A stretch of DNA of 64,000 bases from Sediminicola sp. YIK13 (GTDB lineage: Bacteria > Bacteroidota > Bacteroidia > Flavobacteriales > Flavobacteriaceae). Location: assembly GCF_001430825.1 (NCBI RefSeq), contig NZ_CP010535.1:1-64000 (forward strand), read 5' to 3'. The position numbers and the translations under genes were made by a program. The notes below the pieces were generated by a model. That model worked only from the letters and a program-made list of their open reading frames with translations, had not been told where the DNA came from and did not search any database. Positions 26,770 to 34,853 of the stretch are shown here, piece by piece; within the stretch, counting starts at the first letter, position 1; each line of letters starts with the position of its first letter.

Positions 26770-28098
26770 GTTCTGAAAATTTTTATCCAGAATAATTCCA
26801 TTCTTTACTCTCAAAATAATACCACCTATGCTATTCATATTCTCTAACGGGTTATCATTCAAAACTAAAAAGGTTGCCTCGTAACCGTTTTTTAATTCTC
26901 CTATTTTTCTATCCGGGAAGATTATTTTGGGGGTTGTTGTTAAAATATTTAGTAATTCCAAATTACTGAAAGCATTAATCTGTTTTATGTCATTGATCTC
27001 TTCAGCTAGAGTCGTAAAGCCTTGGTCAGTTCCTAGAGTAAGAGTGATGTTGGCTTCTTTGAATCGTATAAGCTGTCTTCTCAAGAATGCATACTTCTTT
27101 TTAAGTAATAAGGTATCTAAACTCATATTAGTGCCATCCCATTTATAAGCATAGTATTTTGCAAAGGAAACTGTAGGTGTAATAACAATTTCATTTTTAG
27201 CTGCTTTTTCAAGTAGGGAATCAGGAATCACTAATTCCTCTAATTTTGTGTCTCCTATTCCACCTCCATAACCTGGCATATGAGCAAAATATTTTATATT
27301 ATGTTTAAGAGCTATTTCGAAGTCTGAAACTGTCTCAATGTGAGCAATTAAACGGATATTATTCTCTTGTGCTAATTCTGCTATCTTAGCCAAAACATCT
27401 TCTGACAGCCCATAAGAACCAATATTATTATTCTCAATATTTTTATCTCTATCAACAATATTTGAAAGATAGAGCTTTATAAAGTCGGGGTTCTTGGACA
27501 TTATCTCCCCCCAATTTTTACTAATATCAGAAACGGAATCAATCAAATAATAGGCATCATCCTTTTTTAATTTACTGGACAATATTTCGTCCTTTTTAGT
27601 TGGATCTAACATAGCGCGCCAAGAATAGTTGAGCGCTTGACTTTCATATAAACTATGTGGATGACCTCCAGTACTCGTAATTCCACCATGAGCGAACTTA
27701 GCTTCAATCTTTCCTGTAGTGTTTAAAGAGTTCTTTAATCTTAAATAATTAGAATAGTGGTTCGTAAGCACTTGAACGTAAAAAGTTCCTTCATCGATGT
27801 ATGCCTTGTATATGCTGTCAAATTTTGCGACATCGTCAAAATTATGAGTATGCGCATCTCCAAATGCAGGTATTATGTATTTATTTTTAAGGTCAACTAT
27901 CGTGTCGAATTTGGCTGAAAGACTATAATTTAATTCGCCATTTTTGACAACAAAGCTCTTTTCTTCAAAACTAACACCATTAAATACGTAACCATTAGAG
28001 TATTTAATAGTTTTTGATTTTGTACTGGAATCACACCCAGCAAATACCATCATAATAATGAAGAGCGATAGGAGTATTAAGTTTTTGAAGTAAATCAT
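26749..28098 (-). CDS. Amidohydrolase-family lipoprotein
   Basis: From Met8 of the longer frame the signal is LILLSLFIIMMVFAGCDSS. The metal-binding sequence is YIIPAFGDAHTHNFDD (HxH), with LIAHIETVSDFEIAL and FAHMPGYGG further on and the catalytic Asp in LTLGTDQGFT. The end IGELKNGYEATFLVLNDNP is the usual composite strand. The last codons (VVQQCI) are encoded by the attC arm itself, so the C-terminus was set by cassette formation. Confidence 0.85.
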   Translation of the reverse strand: MIYFKNLILLSLFIIMMVFAGCDSSTKSKTIKYSNGYVFNGVSFEEKSFVVKNGELNYSLSAKFDTIVDLKNKYIIPAFGDAHTHNFDDVAKFDSIYKAYIDEGTFYVQVLTNHYSNYLRLKNSLNTTGKIEAKFAHGGITSTGGHPHSLYESQALNYSWRAMLDPTKKDEILSSKLKKDDAYYLIDSVSDISKNWGEIMSKNPDFIKLYLSNIVDRDKNIENNNIGSYGLSEDVLAKIAELAQENNIRLIAHIETVSDFEIALKHNIKYFAHMPGYGGGIGDTKLEELVIPDSLLEKAAKNEIVITPTVSFAKYYAYKWDGTNMSLDTLLLKKKYAFLRRQLIRFKEANITLTLGTDQGFTTLAEEINDIKQINAFSNLELLNILTTTPKIIFPDRKIGELKNGYEATFLVLNDNPLENMNSIGGIILRVKNGIILDKNFQNVVQQCI

Positions 28099-28115
28099 AT
28101 ATTTTGTTGAATGTT

Positions 28116-28253
28116 GCACAACGGTTAGGCTATGATTCTTTGATGAGATTTGGTGTCAATCAAATCGAGCTTGGGATCATGCCTGTCTAATGTACGAAAA
28201 GTTTTGAATTGTAGTAAATACGCTAAATAATGGATTGTAGGCCGTGTTAGCGC
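28116..28253 (-). repeat. attC32, type A attC-like site
   Basis: A complete type A core (GATGAGATTTGGTGTCAATC, TACGAAAAGTTTTGAATTG, TAAATAATGGATTGTAGG). The crossover is 28121/28122. The right end GTTAGCGCC (28245-28253) matches the start of its own ORF-less cassette (TTAGCGCC) exactly. Confidence 0.85.
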
Positions 28254-28433
28254 CCGTAGTGTTGTCCAGGCCATAGTTAAGGCCAACTGTTCCCAATAAC
28301 CCACGTGGCCTTTTGTAAATTGCCTTTTAAGGTCAGGCTAGGGGGTGGGTGCGTACAGATTGGTAAGGCAATTTAAAAAGGAACAGCTTTGCCCTCCGTA
28401 CTGCTTTGTTTTTTATTCCTCCATTGGCGCTAA
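28254..28433 (-). ncRNA. ORF-less cassette with conserved long hairpin (candidate structured RNA), copy 1
   Basis: Between two attC sites there is no plausible gene. The arms CCTTTTGTAAATTGCCTT (28309-28326) and AAGGCAATTTAAAAAGG (28365-28381) form a near-perfect stem of about 17 bp with a loop containing CTAGGGGGTGGGTGCGTAC. The same stem and loop, with flanks starting GTTG(T/C)CCAGGCC and ending ACTGCTTTG or ATGCCTTA, recur in the ORF-less cassette at 55758-55981. The transcribed strand is not known; minus is assumed from the array. A miniature transposable element is the main alternative. Confidence 0.55.
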
Positions 28434-28560
28434 AAGTCTCGGCTATGATTTCGTCGTGGAATTATCCACAGGATTATTCCGCTTAGAAATCAGCCGTTGA
28501 TGAATACTTTTATTTTGGTGTGGGACAAAACCACAATGAATTTTAGCCATTGTGAGGTAG
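28427..28560 (-). repeat. attC31, attC-like site with altered crossover
   Basis: Left end GGCGCTAAAAGTCTCGGCTATG has AAAG where AACG is expected. Right end TTTTAGCCATTGTGAGGTAG has GTGAGG where its cassette start (TTAGGTAAC) predicts GTTAGG. Both ends carry single mutations. Confidence 0.65.
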
Positions 28561-28599
28561 CGTATTTTTTACTCATTCCGAAGATGATGATAGTGTTGT

Positions 28600-29148
28600 T
28601 CATTGACTTGCCCATTTGGCATTTACCATATCAAAAATGTTGAACATTTTAAGTTTAAAATAATAGGAGTTTAAGTCCTCTTCGGATAGGTTTTCCTGCA
28701 TTACTTGATACATCATTTCTGGACTTTCCATTGTTTCCGGTGCTTCAAATTTGTCAAATAAATTAATCCATTTAGAATCTTCTTTTTTTGCTAATTCAAT
28801 CATTCGGCGTTCACACTCAAATAAGGTTACAGCGATTTGCTTATCAATTTTGTGCCATGGGTCATATTCTTGAAAAGTCTCAGACTTAATGCGAAAGTCC
28901 TTATCCGAAATTACTTTCTTGTAAACCTCCAAATAACTTTTTCCATTCCCGTCTCTTAAAACACCATCGCTGATTAATAATTTTTCATACTCATTAATAA
29001 TAGTTTTTATATCAAAACCCTCTTGCTGATATATTGAATCATAACATTCTTGGATTATGGCATCAAGTTGGAAAGATTGTTTATTACACGATGTGATTAG
29101 CAGTATGAATGAGATAATGTATAAGAATTTATTTTTCATAAGGTTCAT
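28600..29148 (-). CDS. Unknown lipoprotein, 182 residues
   Basis: Lipoprotein signal FLYIISFILLITSCNKQ, then a mostly helical domain (DAIIQECYDSIYQQEGFDIKT; IAVTLFECERRMIELAKKE). The start may be Met1 or Met4. Similar helical lipoproteins occur in flavobacteria, but I cannot name a family. It is a single-gene cassette. Confidence 0.75.
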   Translation of the reverse strand: MNLMKNKFLYIISFILLITSCNKQSFQLDAIIQECYDSIYQQEGFDIKTIINEYEKLLISDGVLRDGNGKSYLEVYKKVISDKDFRIKSETFQEYDPWHKIDKQIAVTLFECERRMIELAKKEDSKWINLFDKFEAPETMESPEMMYQVMQENLSEEDLNSYYFKLKMFNIFDMVNAKWASQ

Positions 29149-29156
29149 TTATTTGT

Positions 29157-29288
29157 TACCTAACGTTTGGTTTAAGAATAGTTGCGGTTTTATGTTCGAG
29201 GATTTTCCTGAGGAAAATCATATGTAACAAAACGAGCAACGACCATAGAATTAAGCTCAAAACAGCAAATTTTTATATACTGGTTTGT
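29157..29288 (-). repeat. attC30, attC-like site
   Basis: It starts TACCTAACGTTTGGTTTAAG; the crossover is 29163/29164. The inner hairpin arms GAGGATTTTCC / GGAAAATC (29199-29220) belong to the recurring variable-stem hairpins. The right end ACTGGTTTGTAC lacks a clean GTTNNNN. Confidence 0.65.
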
Positions 29289-29294
29289 ACTTAG

Positions 29295-29831
29295 TTATTT
29301 GTTTTTCCTTACAATTATTACCCCAATAATTGAGGCTAAAACTCCACCAAATACAAAGCCGGATAACGCAATCATTAAAGTCCCCATAGATTCGCCACCT
29401 GTATAACCTAATGATCTACCATACTCCCATCCTCCCCAAAATCCTAGAAAACAACCTATTACAATAATCCCAAGAACAGAAAATGAATTTTTAACAACTT
29501 CTTTAGTAGAATTAGATTTGTCTCGATTAGAATTATTATCAGATTTATCTAAATCAGATTCTAAATATTTTTTATCCGGAATTGCAATCCACAGGATAAT
29601 ATAAATAATAATTCCAAAACAGAAAAATATAGATAAAATCAACCAAAGAATACGAACTAATATCACTGAAATACCAAAATAATTAGCTAAACCTGAGCAA
29701 ACACCTCCAAAGACTTTTTTATTGGTATTTCTATATAATATTTTAGTAAAATTGGATTTTTTTTGTTTTAAATCAGAATCAGATTTATTGTTCGATTTTA
29801 ATTCAACATCGTCATTATTTTGGTTACTCAT
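29295..29831 (-). CDS. PspC-domain membrane protein
   Basis: A 178-residue protein. After a charged N-terminus comes the PspC domain: LYRNTNKKVFGGVCSGLANYFGISVILVRILW and FGIIIYIILWIAIPDKK (about residues 32-90). Two more membrane helices follow near the C-terminus with Gly-rich turns (GCFLGFWGGWEYGRSLGYTGG). PspC proteins sense envelope stress or partner with other envelope proteins. Here it sits alone in a cassette, without pspA or pspB. Confidence 0.88.
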   Translation of the reverse strand: MSNQNNDDVELKSNNKSDSDLKQKKSNFTKILYRNTNKKVFGGVCSGLANYFGISVILVRILWLILSIFFCFGIIIYIILWIAIPDKKYLESDLDKSDNNSNRDKSNSTKEVVKNSFSVLGIIVIGCFLGFWGGWEYGRSLGYTGGESMGTLMIALSGFVFGGVLASIIGVIIVRKNK

Positions 29832-29850
29832 TTAAGGTTATGTTTTATTA

Positions 29851-29990
29851 ATTGCAGCGGTTAGGGGATGATTCCGTTGTTGAGATTTGATGTTGATCAA
29901 ATCGAGCTTGGGATCATGCCGGTCTAAAGTACGAAATCTTTAATGATGGTAAATATGCTAAACATTGGCTTGTAGGCCTTGTTAGCTACT
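29851..29990 (-). repeat. attC29, type A attC-like site
   Basis: Type A core GAGATTTGATGTTGATCAAATCG and TAAACATTGGCTTGTAGG. The crossover is GCAGCGG instead of GCAACGG. The right end GTTAGCTACT (29981-29990) pairs perfectly with its cassette start TTAGCTACAAG. Confidence 0.8.
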
Positions 29991-29997
29991 GGCTTTT

Positions 29998-30426
29998 TTA
30001 TTCTATATCCAATTCATTAATATTCACTTTCAGTCTTAAGGACTTTCTGTTATCGTATTCGCCATATTCTATTTCAAATTCCTTTTGATACTCCTTGTCA
30101 TTTGTCCATGTAATAAAGTGTGGATCGTAGAAAGGTCCAATTTCGAATAGATTTTGATTCGGTTCTTCGTCAAATTCTGAAACTGCCACGAGCAAATTAT
30201 AAGTAACTTCTGAGTTAGGAAATCCAGCACTTCCTGTTCCGTTGTCAATAATATAAATTTTCACAGAAAGCCATTCCTCAGAGTTTTCTGAAATGAGTTG
30301 GGAATTGTTCAAGACGTTTATCAAGCGGTTATTGTCCGACTTGGATATTTTCAATTCTTTTTGGCCATAAGTTGAATTGATAAGACAGATGGCAAATAGG
30401 ATTAATAAGGTCGGTCTAATTTTCAT
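29998..30426 (-). CDS. Secreted protein of unknown function, 142 residues
   Basis: Signal peptide MKIRPTLLILFAICLINSTYGQ. The mature part is beta-rich with acidic stretches (EFDEEPNQNLFEIGPFYDP; EFEIEYGEYDNRKSLRLKV). I recognise no domain. It is a single-gene cassette whose start and end sequences (TTAGCTAC / GTAGCTAA) match exactly. Confidence 0.75.
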   Translation of the reverse strand: MKIRPTLLILFAICLINSTYGQKELKISKSDNNRLINVLNNSQLISENSEEWLSVKIYIIDNGTGSAGFPNSEVTYNLLVAVSEFDEEPNQNLFEIGPFYDPHFITWTNDKEYQKEFEIEYGEYDNRKSLRLKVNINELDIE

Positions 30427-30438
30427 TTATTCAGCTTG

Positions 30439-30655
30439 TAGCTAACGCTTAAGCTATAAATAGTGCGTAGGTATGGAAACCTTTTTCTGTTTCCGTCTTC
30501 GCACGTAGCAAAAGCTTTTTGGTTTGATTTATATTTTTTCGCCAGAGCAATCCTGACGCGTCGGGAGAAAAGATTTAGCGGACATAGTAAATATACGCTT
30601 ACTTTAATTTAAACACCAAACTCCGCATTACTTAAAGCTATTGTTATACCACATT
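30439..30655 (-). repeat. attC28, long type D attC-like site
   Basis: About 215 bp and nearly identical to attC27. It starts GTAGCTAACGCTTAAGCTATAA and ends TACTTAAAGCTATTGTTATACC. It carries inner pairs (AAACCTTTTTCTGTTTCCGTC; ATCCTGACGCGTCGGGA). The cassette start TTGTTCCACATTA matches the right end GTTATACCACATTA. Confidence 0.85.
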
Positions 30656-31829
30656 ATTGTTTTATTCGATTATATTTCTTTAAAATGTCAATCAACAGGT
30701 TGTGTGGTAAGGCATATGATTTGTTACCATTTATTCCTTCCATTGTTTCCGCTGCTACCAAGGCATTTACTATAGCTTCTTCTACTGACTGAACAGTTGC
30801 TTCAAAAAATGGACTAATTAAATCATTTGAGAATGTTTCAACGGTTGAAGTACCTGCTCTATTGAATGCAGTTTCGTTAGCTGTTGAAAAAGCTAAGAAA
30901 ATATCTCCTGAACCATTCGTGCCGTAACCTCCGACCAACCCGATTCCTAATGGAACTCTCTGAGAAATTCTTTTCAATTGATGAGGAAGTAATGGAGCAT
31001 CTGTAGCTACTATAACTATGATAGAACCGTCTCCTTCTTTTCGATAAGATTGTGGCGGTAGTTTCAATTCATTGTTTAAAGTATCTAGTAGTTCTCTTCC
31101 GACTGGAACGCCTGAGATGGTTAAGGACTTTTTTCTACCAAAGTTTGCTTGTACCAAAACGCCAACTGTATAGGTTGAGTCTTTAATTTTCACAAGCCTA
31201 GATGCTGTCCCAGTTCCTCCTTTAAATCCTAAACACATCATTCCAGTTCCTCCGCCGACATTTCCTTCTTCAATTTTCCCGCCCGCTGAGTTATTAATGG
31301 CTTCAATTACATTTTTTTCTCTTACGTGAAAACCATAAATATCATTTAGAAATCCATCATAAGTTTCAGCAACTACGGGGTAAGTATACCACCATTCTTC
31401 TCCATTGTACCAATCTGTATCAACATACCATTTCAAAATAGCATCTCTGACCACACCAACGCTATTTGTGTTAGTAATCATAATAGGAGTTTCCAAAAAA
31501 CCAGATTCAGTAACCCAAGTTGTACCAGTCATTTCTCCATTACCATTTAGACTGTACCAATTTGAATAAACAGGACTAAACTTTTTATCCTTACCTCTTG
31601 GGAAAATTGCTGTTACACCAGTTCTAACCGGACCTCTCCCAACAATATTTTCTCCCTCTCCAGAGATAATCGTGCTATAGCCAACCTCAACACCCCTGAC
31701 ATCTGTAATCGCATTTAGCTTGCCAGTTTCGCCAAAAAAAGGAACTCCCAAATCTCTTGCTCTTGGTTTTTGTCCGTAAGATTGGAAACAAATAAGTATT
31801 ACTGTAAAAATTATTAATATTCTTTTCAT
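30654..31829 (-). CDS. P1-family (S58, DmpA-like) peptidase
   Basis: From Met10 of the longer frame it has signal peptide ILIIFTVILICFQSYGQ. The body follows the DmpA/P1 self-processing N-terminal-nucleophile fold: ARDLGVPFFGETGKLNAITD, VEVGYSTI, MITNTNSVGVVRDAI, GGGTGMMCLGFKGGTGTAS, VGVLVQANFG and IVIVATDAPLLPHQL. These enzymes release N-terminal residues from peptides and amides. The signal peptide predicts export. The last codon overlaps attC28. Confidence 0.9.
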   Translation of the reverse strand: MKRILIIFTVILICFQSYGQKPRARDLGVPFFGETGKLNAITDVRGVEVGYSTIISGEGENIVGRGPVRTGVTAIFPRGKDKKFSPVYSNWYSLNGNGEMTGTTWVTESGFLETPIMITNTNSVGVVRDAILKWYVDTDWYNGEEWWYTYPVVAETYDGFLNDIYGFHVREKNVIEAINNSAGGKIEEGNVGGGTGMMCLGFKGGTGTASRLVKIKDSTYTVGVLVQANFGRKKSLTISGVPVGRELLDTLNNELKLPPQSYRKEGDGSIIVIVATDAPLLPHQLKRISQRVPLGIGLVGGYGTNGSGDIFLAFSTANETAFNRAGTSTVETFSNDLISPFFEATVQSVEEAIVNALVAAETMEGINGNKSYALPHNLLIDILKKYNRIKQ

Positions 31830-31850
31830 ATTGGTTGGTTTTTTAATGTG

Positions 31851-32062
31851 GAACAACGCTTAAGCTATAAATAATGCGGAGGTAAGGAAACCTTTTTGTT
31901 TCTGTCTTCGCACGTAGCAAAAGCTTTTTGTTTTGATTTATATTTTTTCGCCATAGCAATCCCGACACGCCGGGAGAAAAGATTTAGCGGACATAGTAAA
32001 TATACGCTTACTTTAAATTAAACACCAAAACTCGCGTTACTTATAGCTATTGTGGTGCTTTC
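31851..32062 (-). repeat. attC27, long type D attC-like site
   Basis: About 210 bp, near-duplicate of attC28 and related to attC4. The crossover is 31856/31857 (GAACAACGC). The right end reads GTGGTGCTTTCG (32052-32063) where GTTGTGC is expected, a one-base change. Conserved inner segments include CGCACGTAGCAAAAGC and GGAGAAAAGATTTAGCGG. Confidence 0.8.
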
Positions 32063-32075
32063 GTTATTTTTATAT

Positions 32076-32825
32076 CTATTTGTATTTTTCATCTATATAA
32101 TCTAAAATCGTTTCTGCTTTACTTTGAACAGAATTAAAGCTACTTTCAAAATAATAAGCTGTACTTCCAATAAATCTGCATAATGGTAAAATTCGGCTGT
32201 CCTTAAAAATGGCATTATAAACTTCTACATTAGGAATTTTTGGTGAGTTTGTTGGAAAAAATTTCCGATGTTCTTTGTCACTAAAGAGTTCATACTTTAG
32301 TTTTCGAATCTCTAGTCTTGCAGGGTTTCCTGAATTTGTGAAATTTGTTACTACATTATTATAATATTTGTAATAATCTTGAAGTAATTTTAAAAGCTTA
32401 GCATCGGGGAATTCAGATAAAATTCCAGAAGAATTAAGGTAATTCCATGTATTTGAGCGTTCAGAAATAATTTGAGTTGAAGTAAATGAATTAAAACCCA
32501 TTATAAATCCCAGCGAATCAGCAATAATTCTATTTTCAGATTCCAGAATTGGAATTATATAGTTTGCTGCAACAACCTGTTTATGTAAGGACCTATTGGT
32601 TTTTTTAATATCAAGTATATCGGTTTGAATATCTTCGGCAATTGACCTGATATTAGTAATCATTAAAGCCTTTTTTTTATTCGCTTCATTCCAATTGTTG
32701 ATTTGCAGTGCAATCAATATCCCAATAACCACAAGGATAATTTCTCCGAAAGCGTATTTCAGATACTTTCCGGTTTTGTTTTTTTTCATAAGGTCGTATC
32801 TAATTTTTCTAAAGAATTTTATCAT
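32076..32825 (-). CDS. DUF6090 family membrane protein (second of a coupled pair)
   Basis: 249 residues. Head MIKFFRKIRYDLMKKNKTGK, helix GEIILVVIGILIALQINNWNE, then a divergent helical tail (RSIAEDIQTDILDIKKTNRS). Its start codon overlaps the stop of the upstream DUF6090 gene (ATGA overlap), so the two are translationally coupled within one cassette. Confidence 0.85.
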   Translation of the reverse strand: MIKFFRKIRYDLMKKNKTGKYLKYAFGEIILVVIGILIALQINNWNEANKKKALMITNIRSIAEDIQTDILDIKKTNRSLHKQVVAANYIIPILESENRIIADSLGFIMGFNSFTSTQIISERSNTWNYLNSSGILSEFPDAKLLKLLQDYYKYYNNVVTNFTNSGNPARLEIRKLKYELFSDKEHRKFFPTNSPKIPNVEVYNAIFKDSRILPLCRFIGSTAYYFESSFNSVQSKAETILDYIDEKYK

Positions 32826-33550
32826 GTTTTTAAATAATTGTTTATGTCATTCTTTAATTCAATATTTTTAAGCATTGTTCTTTGAGCATTTAATTTCATA
32901 ATTCTTAACTTAATACCCGATTCAAAAAGCAATTGCCGCAGCTCTTCTTTTTGAAATTCTTCATAGAACATTTCAGAATTAATTAAATTAAGTCGATTTA
33001 GGTTCGTCTCTAATTGATTGCCATAATTGAGTAATTTTTTCTCTCCTAAGAATGGGCGAATTTTTGTTTCAATAATCTCATTATTAGTTTCAATTGTAAA
33101 CTCTAACCAATCTAGTGCTAGAAAATAGTTTAAAATGATTTTCTTTAAGTCTTGGCTTCTTACCTCATTGGCTAAATTTGGATTGTTTTTTTTCGTAACT
33201 GTTTGGTTGGGTTCAGAGGATCGTAACAAATCCAGATTGCCAACCTCATGGGACCGTAATTCGCCATTAGACAATTTAATTAAGTTTTGCTGAACCATCA
33301 GTACTCTATCAGACCTAGAAATAATACTGTCTATGCTTATAGAATCTGTCTTTATATTTTCTAAAACATAGGTCAACAATTCTCGTTCATTAACTTTCGC
33401 TTTATTCGTTTCATTCCAATTATTAATCTGTAAAGCGATTAGAATACCTATAACCACAAGTATGATTTCACCGACAGCATATTTCAAGTACTTTCCGGTT
33501 TTATTTTCCATAAGCAAGTTTTGGCGAATTTTTCTAAAGAATTTTATCAT
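32822..33550 (-). CDS. DUF6090 family membrane protein (first of a coupled pair)
   Basis: 242 residues. Head MIKFFRKIRQNLLMENKTGK, helix GEIILVVIGILIALQINNWNE and a tail starting RELLTYVLENIKTDSI. The cassette begins with TTGTGCTTCATCCCGATATC, an iterated CCCGATAT sequence also found before the DUF6090 cassette at 44245-45124. Confidence 0.85.
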   Translation of the reverse strand: MIKFFRKIRQNLLMENKTGKYLKYAVGEIILVVIGILIALQINNWNETNKAKVNERELLTYVLENIKTDSISIDSIISRSDRVLMVQQNLIKLSNGELRSHEVGNLDLLRSSEPNQTVTKKNNPNLANEVRSQDLKKIILNYFLALDWLEFTIETNNEIIETKIRPFLGEKKLLNYGNQLETNLNRLNLINSEMFYEEFQKEELRQLLFESGIKLRIMKLNAQRTMLKNIELKNDINNYLKT

Positions 33551-33571
33551 TGTTCATAGGTTGGACCCTCC

Positions 33572-33616
33572 CGATCCCGATCCCGATAGCTATCGGGATA
33601 TCGGGATATCGGGATG
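33572..33616. repeat. Iterated CCCGAT / ATCGGGAT element at a cassette start
   Basis: The sequence iterates CCCGAT and ATCGGG around the palindrome CCCGATAGCTATCGGG, directly after the crossover of attC26. The copy at 45072-45116 is the same but has one fewer CCCGAT unit, as expected from slippage. Confidence 0.7.
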
Positions 33617-33617
33617 A

Positions 33618-33673
33618 AGCACAACGGTTTTGCTAAACTGTGTTTTAATGCAGTTTAGGTTTTGTTAGGCAAA
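33618..33673 (-). repeat. attC26, short attC-like site
   Basis: Only about 56 bp, close to the length of classical integron attC sites. Ends GCACAACGG and TTGTTAGGC enclose the stem TAAACTG...CAGTTTA (33633-33657). The right end GTTAGGCAAA (33664-33673) matches the AGGCAAAA at the start of its cassette (near 34786-34793). The stop codon of the preceding gene (33655-33657) lies inside the site. Confidence 0.8.
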
Positions 33674-34776
33674 GTATTGGTATAGTCCTCTAAATATTGG
33701 TGTAATCCTTTTTCTGGATTATTAAGTAAATCTTTTTTGTATTCAATTTTCAGCTTATCTAAAAGGCGCATAATATTAAAGCCAATAGTATAGTGATAGT
33801 CGGTTGTACCGGCATAGACTAAGTAATTAAAAGCATCATTTTCTAAATTAATTTCTTCAAATTCTGAATAGGAACTAAACTTAGGATCATCTTGCGTCGT
33901 TGGAGCATCAGGATTGTTAAAGTAGCTTTTAAGGGTAAACATGCTCTGATACTCAATGTATCTGGCCGATCCTTCCTGGATGACATAGTAGTTTTCTACC
34001 TGTTCGAGATGGGGATATTCTGCCCCGTACTTGGCGATCCGCTTTTCCCTCTGGTCTAGGTAGGATGTAATTAAAGCATCGCGATCATCTTCAATGTCAT
34101 TTGAAATAGCTTTCATTAGAATGTCGTTTTCACTCCGAATCATGCTTAGGAACTGCTTGTCTTCCTGACATAAAGCGACCAGGTTTCTGGAGTCAAAGGG
34201 TAAAATTGCAATTTGTGAATCAGCATATTTTCTGTAATTCTTATTGTTGTACTGATAATGGTGAAACATTTCATGAACAACCATGGTTGCCCACATTTCG
34301 GTGCTTTCAACAGAAGGGATATATTTCCCAATCTCTTCAACAGAAGAATACTGTTCTACCGGATTCTTAAAGTAGTACTCTAAAGAATCTTCTTCATTGA
34401 AGCTGATCATTACCTCCATATGATAAGGAATGCTGTCCATCCTTTCAGTTAGCCAATAATTATCACTGTGTTTTTTGGAGTTTCGCAATTTACGGACCAC
34501 ATTTGAATCTGGAAAGAACACCTCAGCCCGATCTGCATCAAAGTAAATTAACGTCCCTTCATTATTCTTAGTTCCAAAGTCAAACCAAGTACTTTCGGCA
34601 ACAGATTTTTTTAGTTGTAGAGCAAAAGAAATTCTTCGAGTCGACAAACTATCAGGCAAATCAAATTGATTCGCCGATTTCTTGCTTTCCAAACCTGCCT
34701 CGGCATCATTCTTTTTATTATGGCATGCTGTTGTGAGAATGAAAATTACAGCTACGAGTAAAAGTTTAATATTCAT
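33655..34776 (-). CDS. HExxH lipoprotein (probable zinc metallopeptidase)
   Basis: A 373-residue lipoprotein (LLVAVIFILTTACHNKKN). The only clear motif is a zinc-binding HExxH in WATMVVHEMFHHYQYNNKNY, with a later Glu in EGSARYIEYQS that could be the third ligand as in gluzincins. The rest is helical. A secreted zinc protease of unknown specificity is likely. The last residues (LPNKT) are encoded by the attC26 arm. Confidence 0.75.
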   Translation of the reverse strand: MNIKLLLVAVIFILTTACHNKKNDAEAGLESKKSANQFDLPDSLSTRRISFALQLKKSVAESTWFDFGTKNNEGTLIYFDADRAEVFFPDSNVVRKLRNSKKHSDNYWLTERMDSIPYHMEVMISFNEEDSLEYYFKNPVEQYSSVEEIGKYIPSVESTEMWATMVVHEMFHHYQYNNKNYRKYADSQIAILPFDSRNLVALCQEDKQFLSMIRSENDILMKAISNDIEDDRDALITSYLDQREKRIAKYGAEYPHLEQVENYYVIQEGSARYIEYQSMFTLKSYFNNPDAPTTQDDPKFSSYSEFEEINLENDAFNYLVYAGTTDYHYTIGFNIMRLLDKLKIEYKKDLLNNPEKGLHQYLEDYTNTLPNKT

Positions 34777-34787
34777 TTTTATCTATT

Positions 34788-34852
34788 TTGCCTTTCGGTC
34801 AGTGTAGGGCACGTATCCTGAAGGGTATGTGTTATAAAACTTGTTCTATAGC
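34788..34852 (-). repeat. attC25, short attC-like site with altered crossover
   Basis: About 65 bp, with the stem CACGTATCC / GGGTATGTG around a TGAA loop (34811-34831). The right end GTTCTATAGC (34843-34852) matches the start of its cassette, TTCTATAGC, exactly. The left crossover reads CTTTCGG where the cassette end (GTTAGGCAAA) predicts CTAACGG, so AA became TT. Confidence 0.75.
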
Positions 34853-34853
34853 G

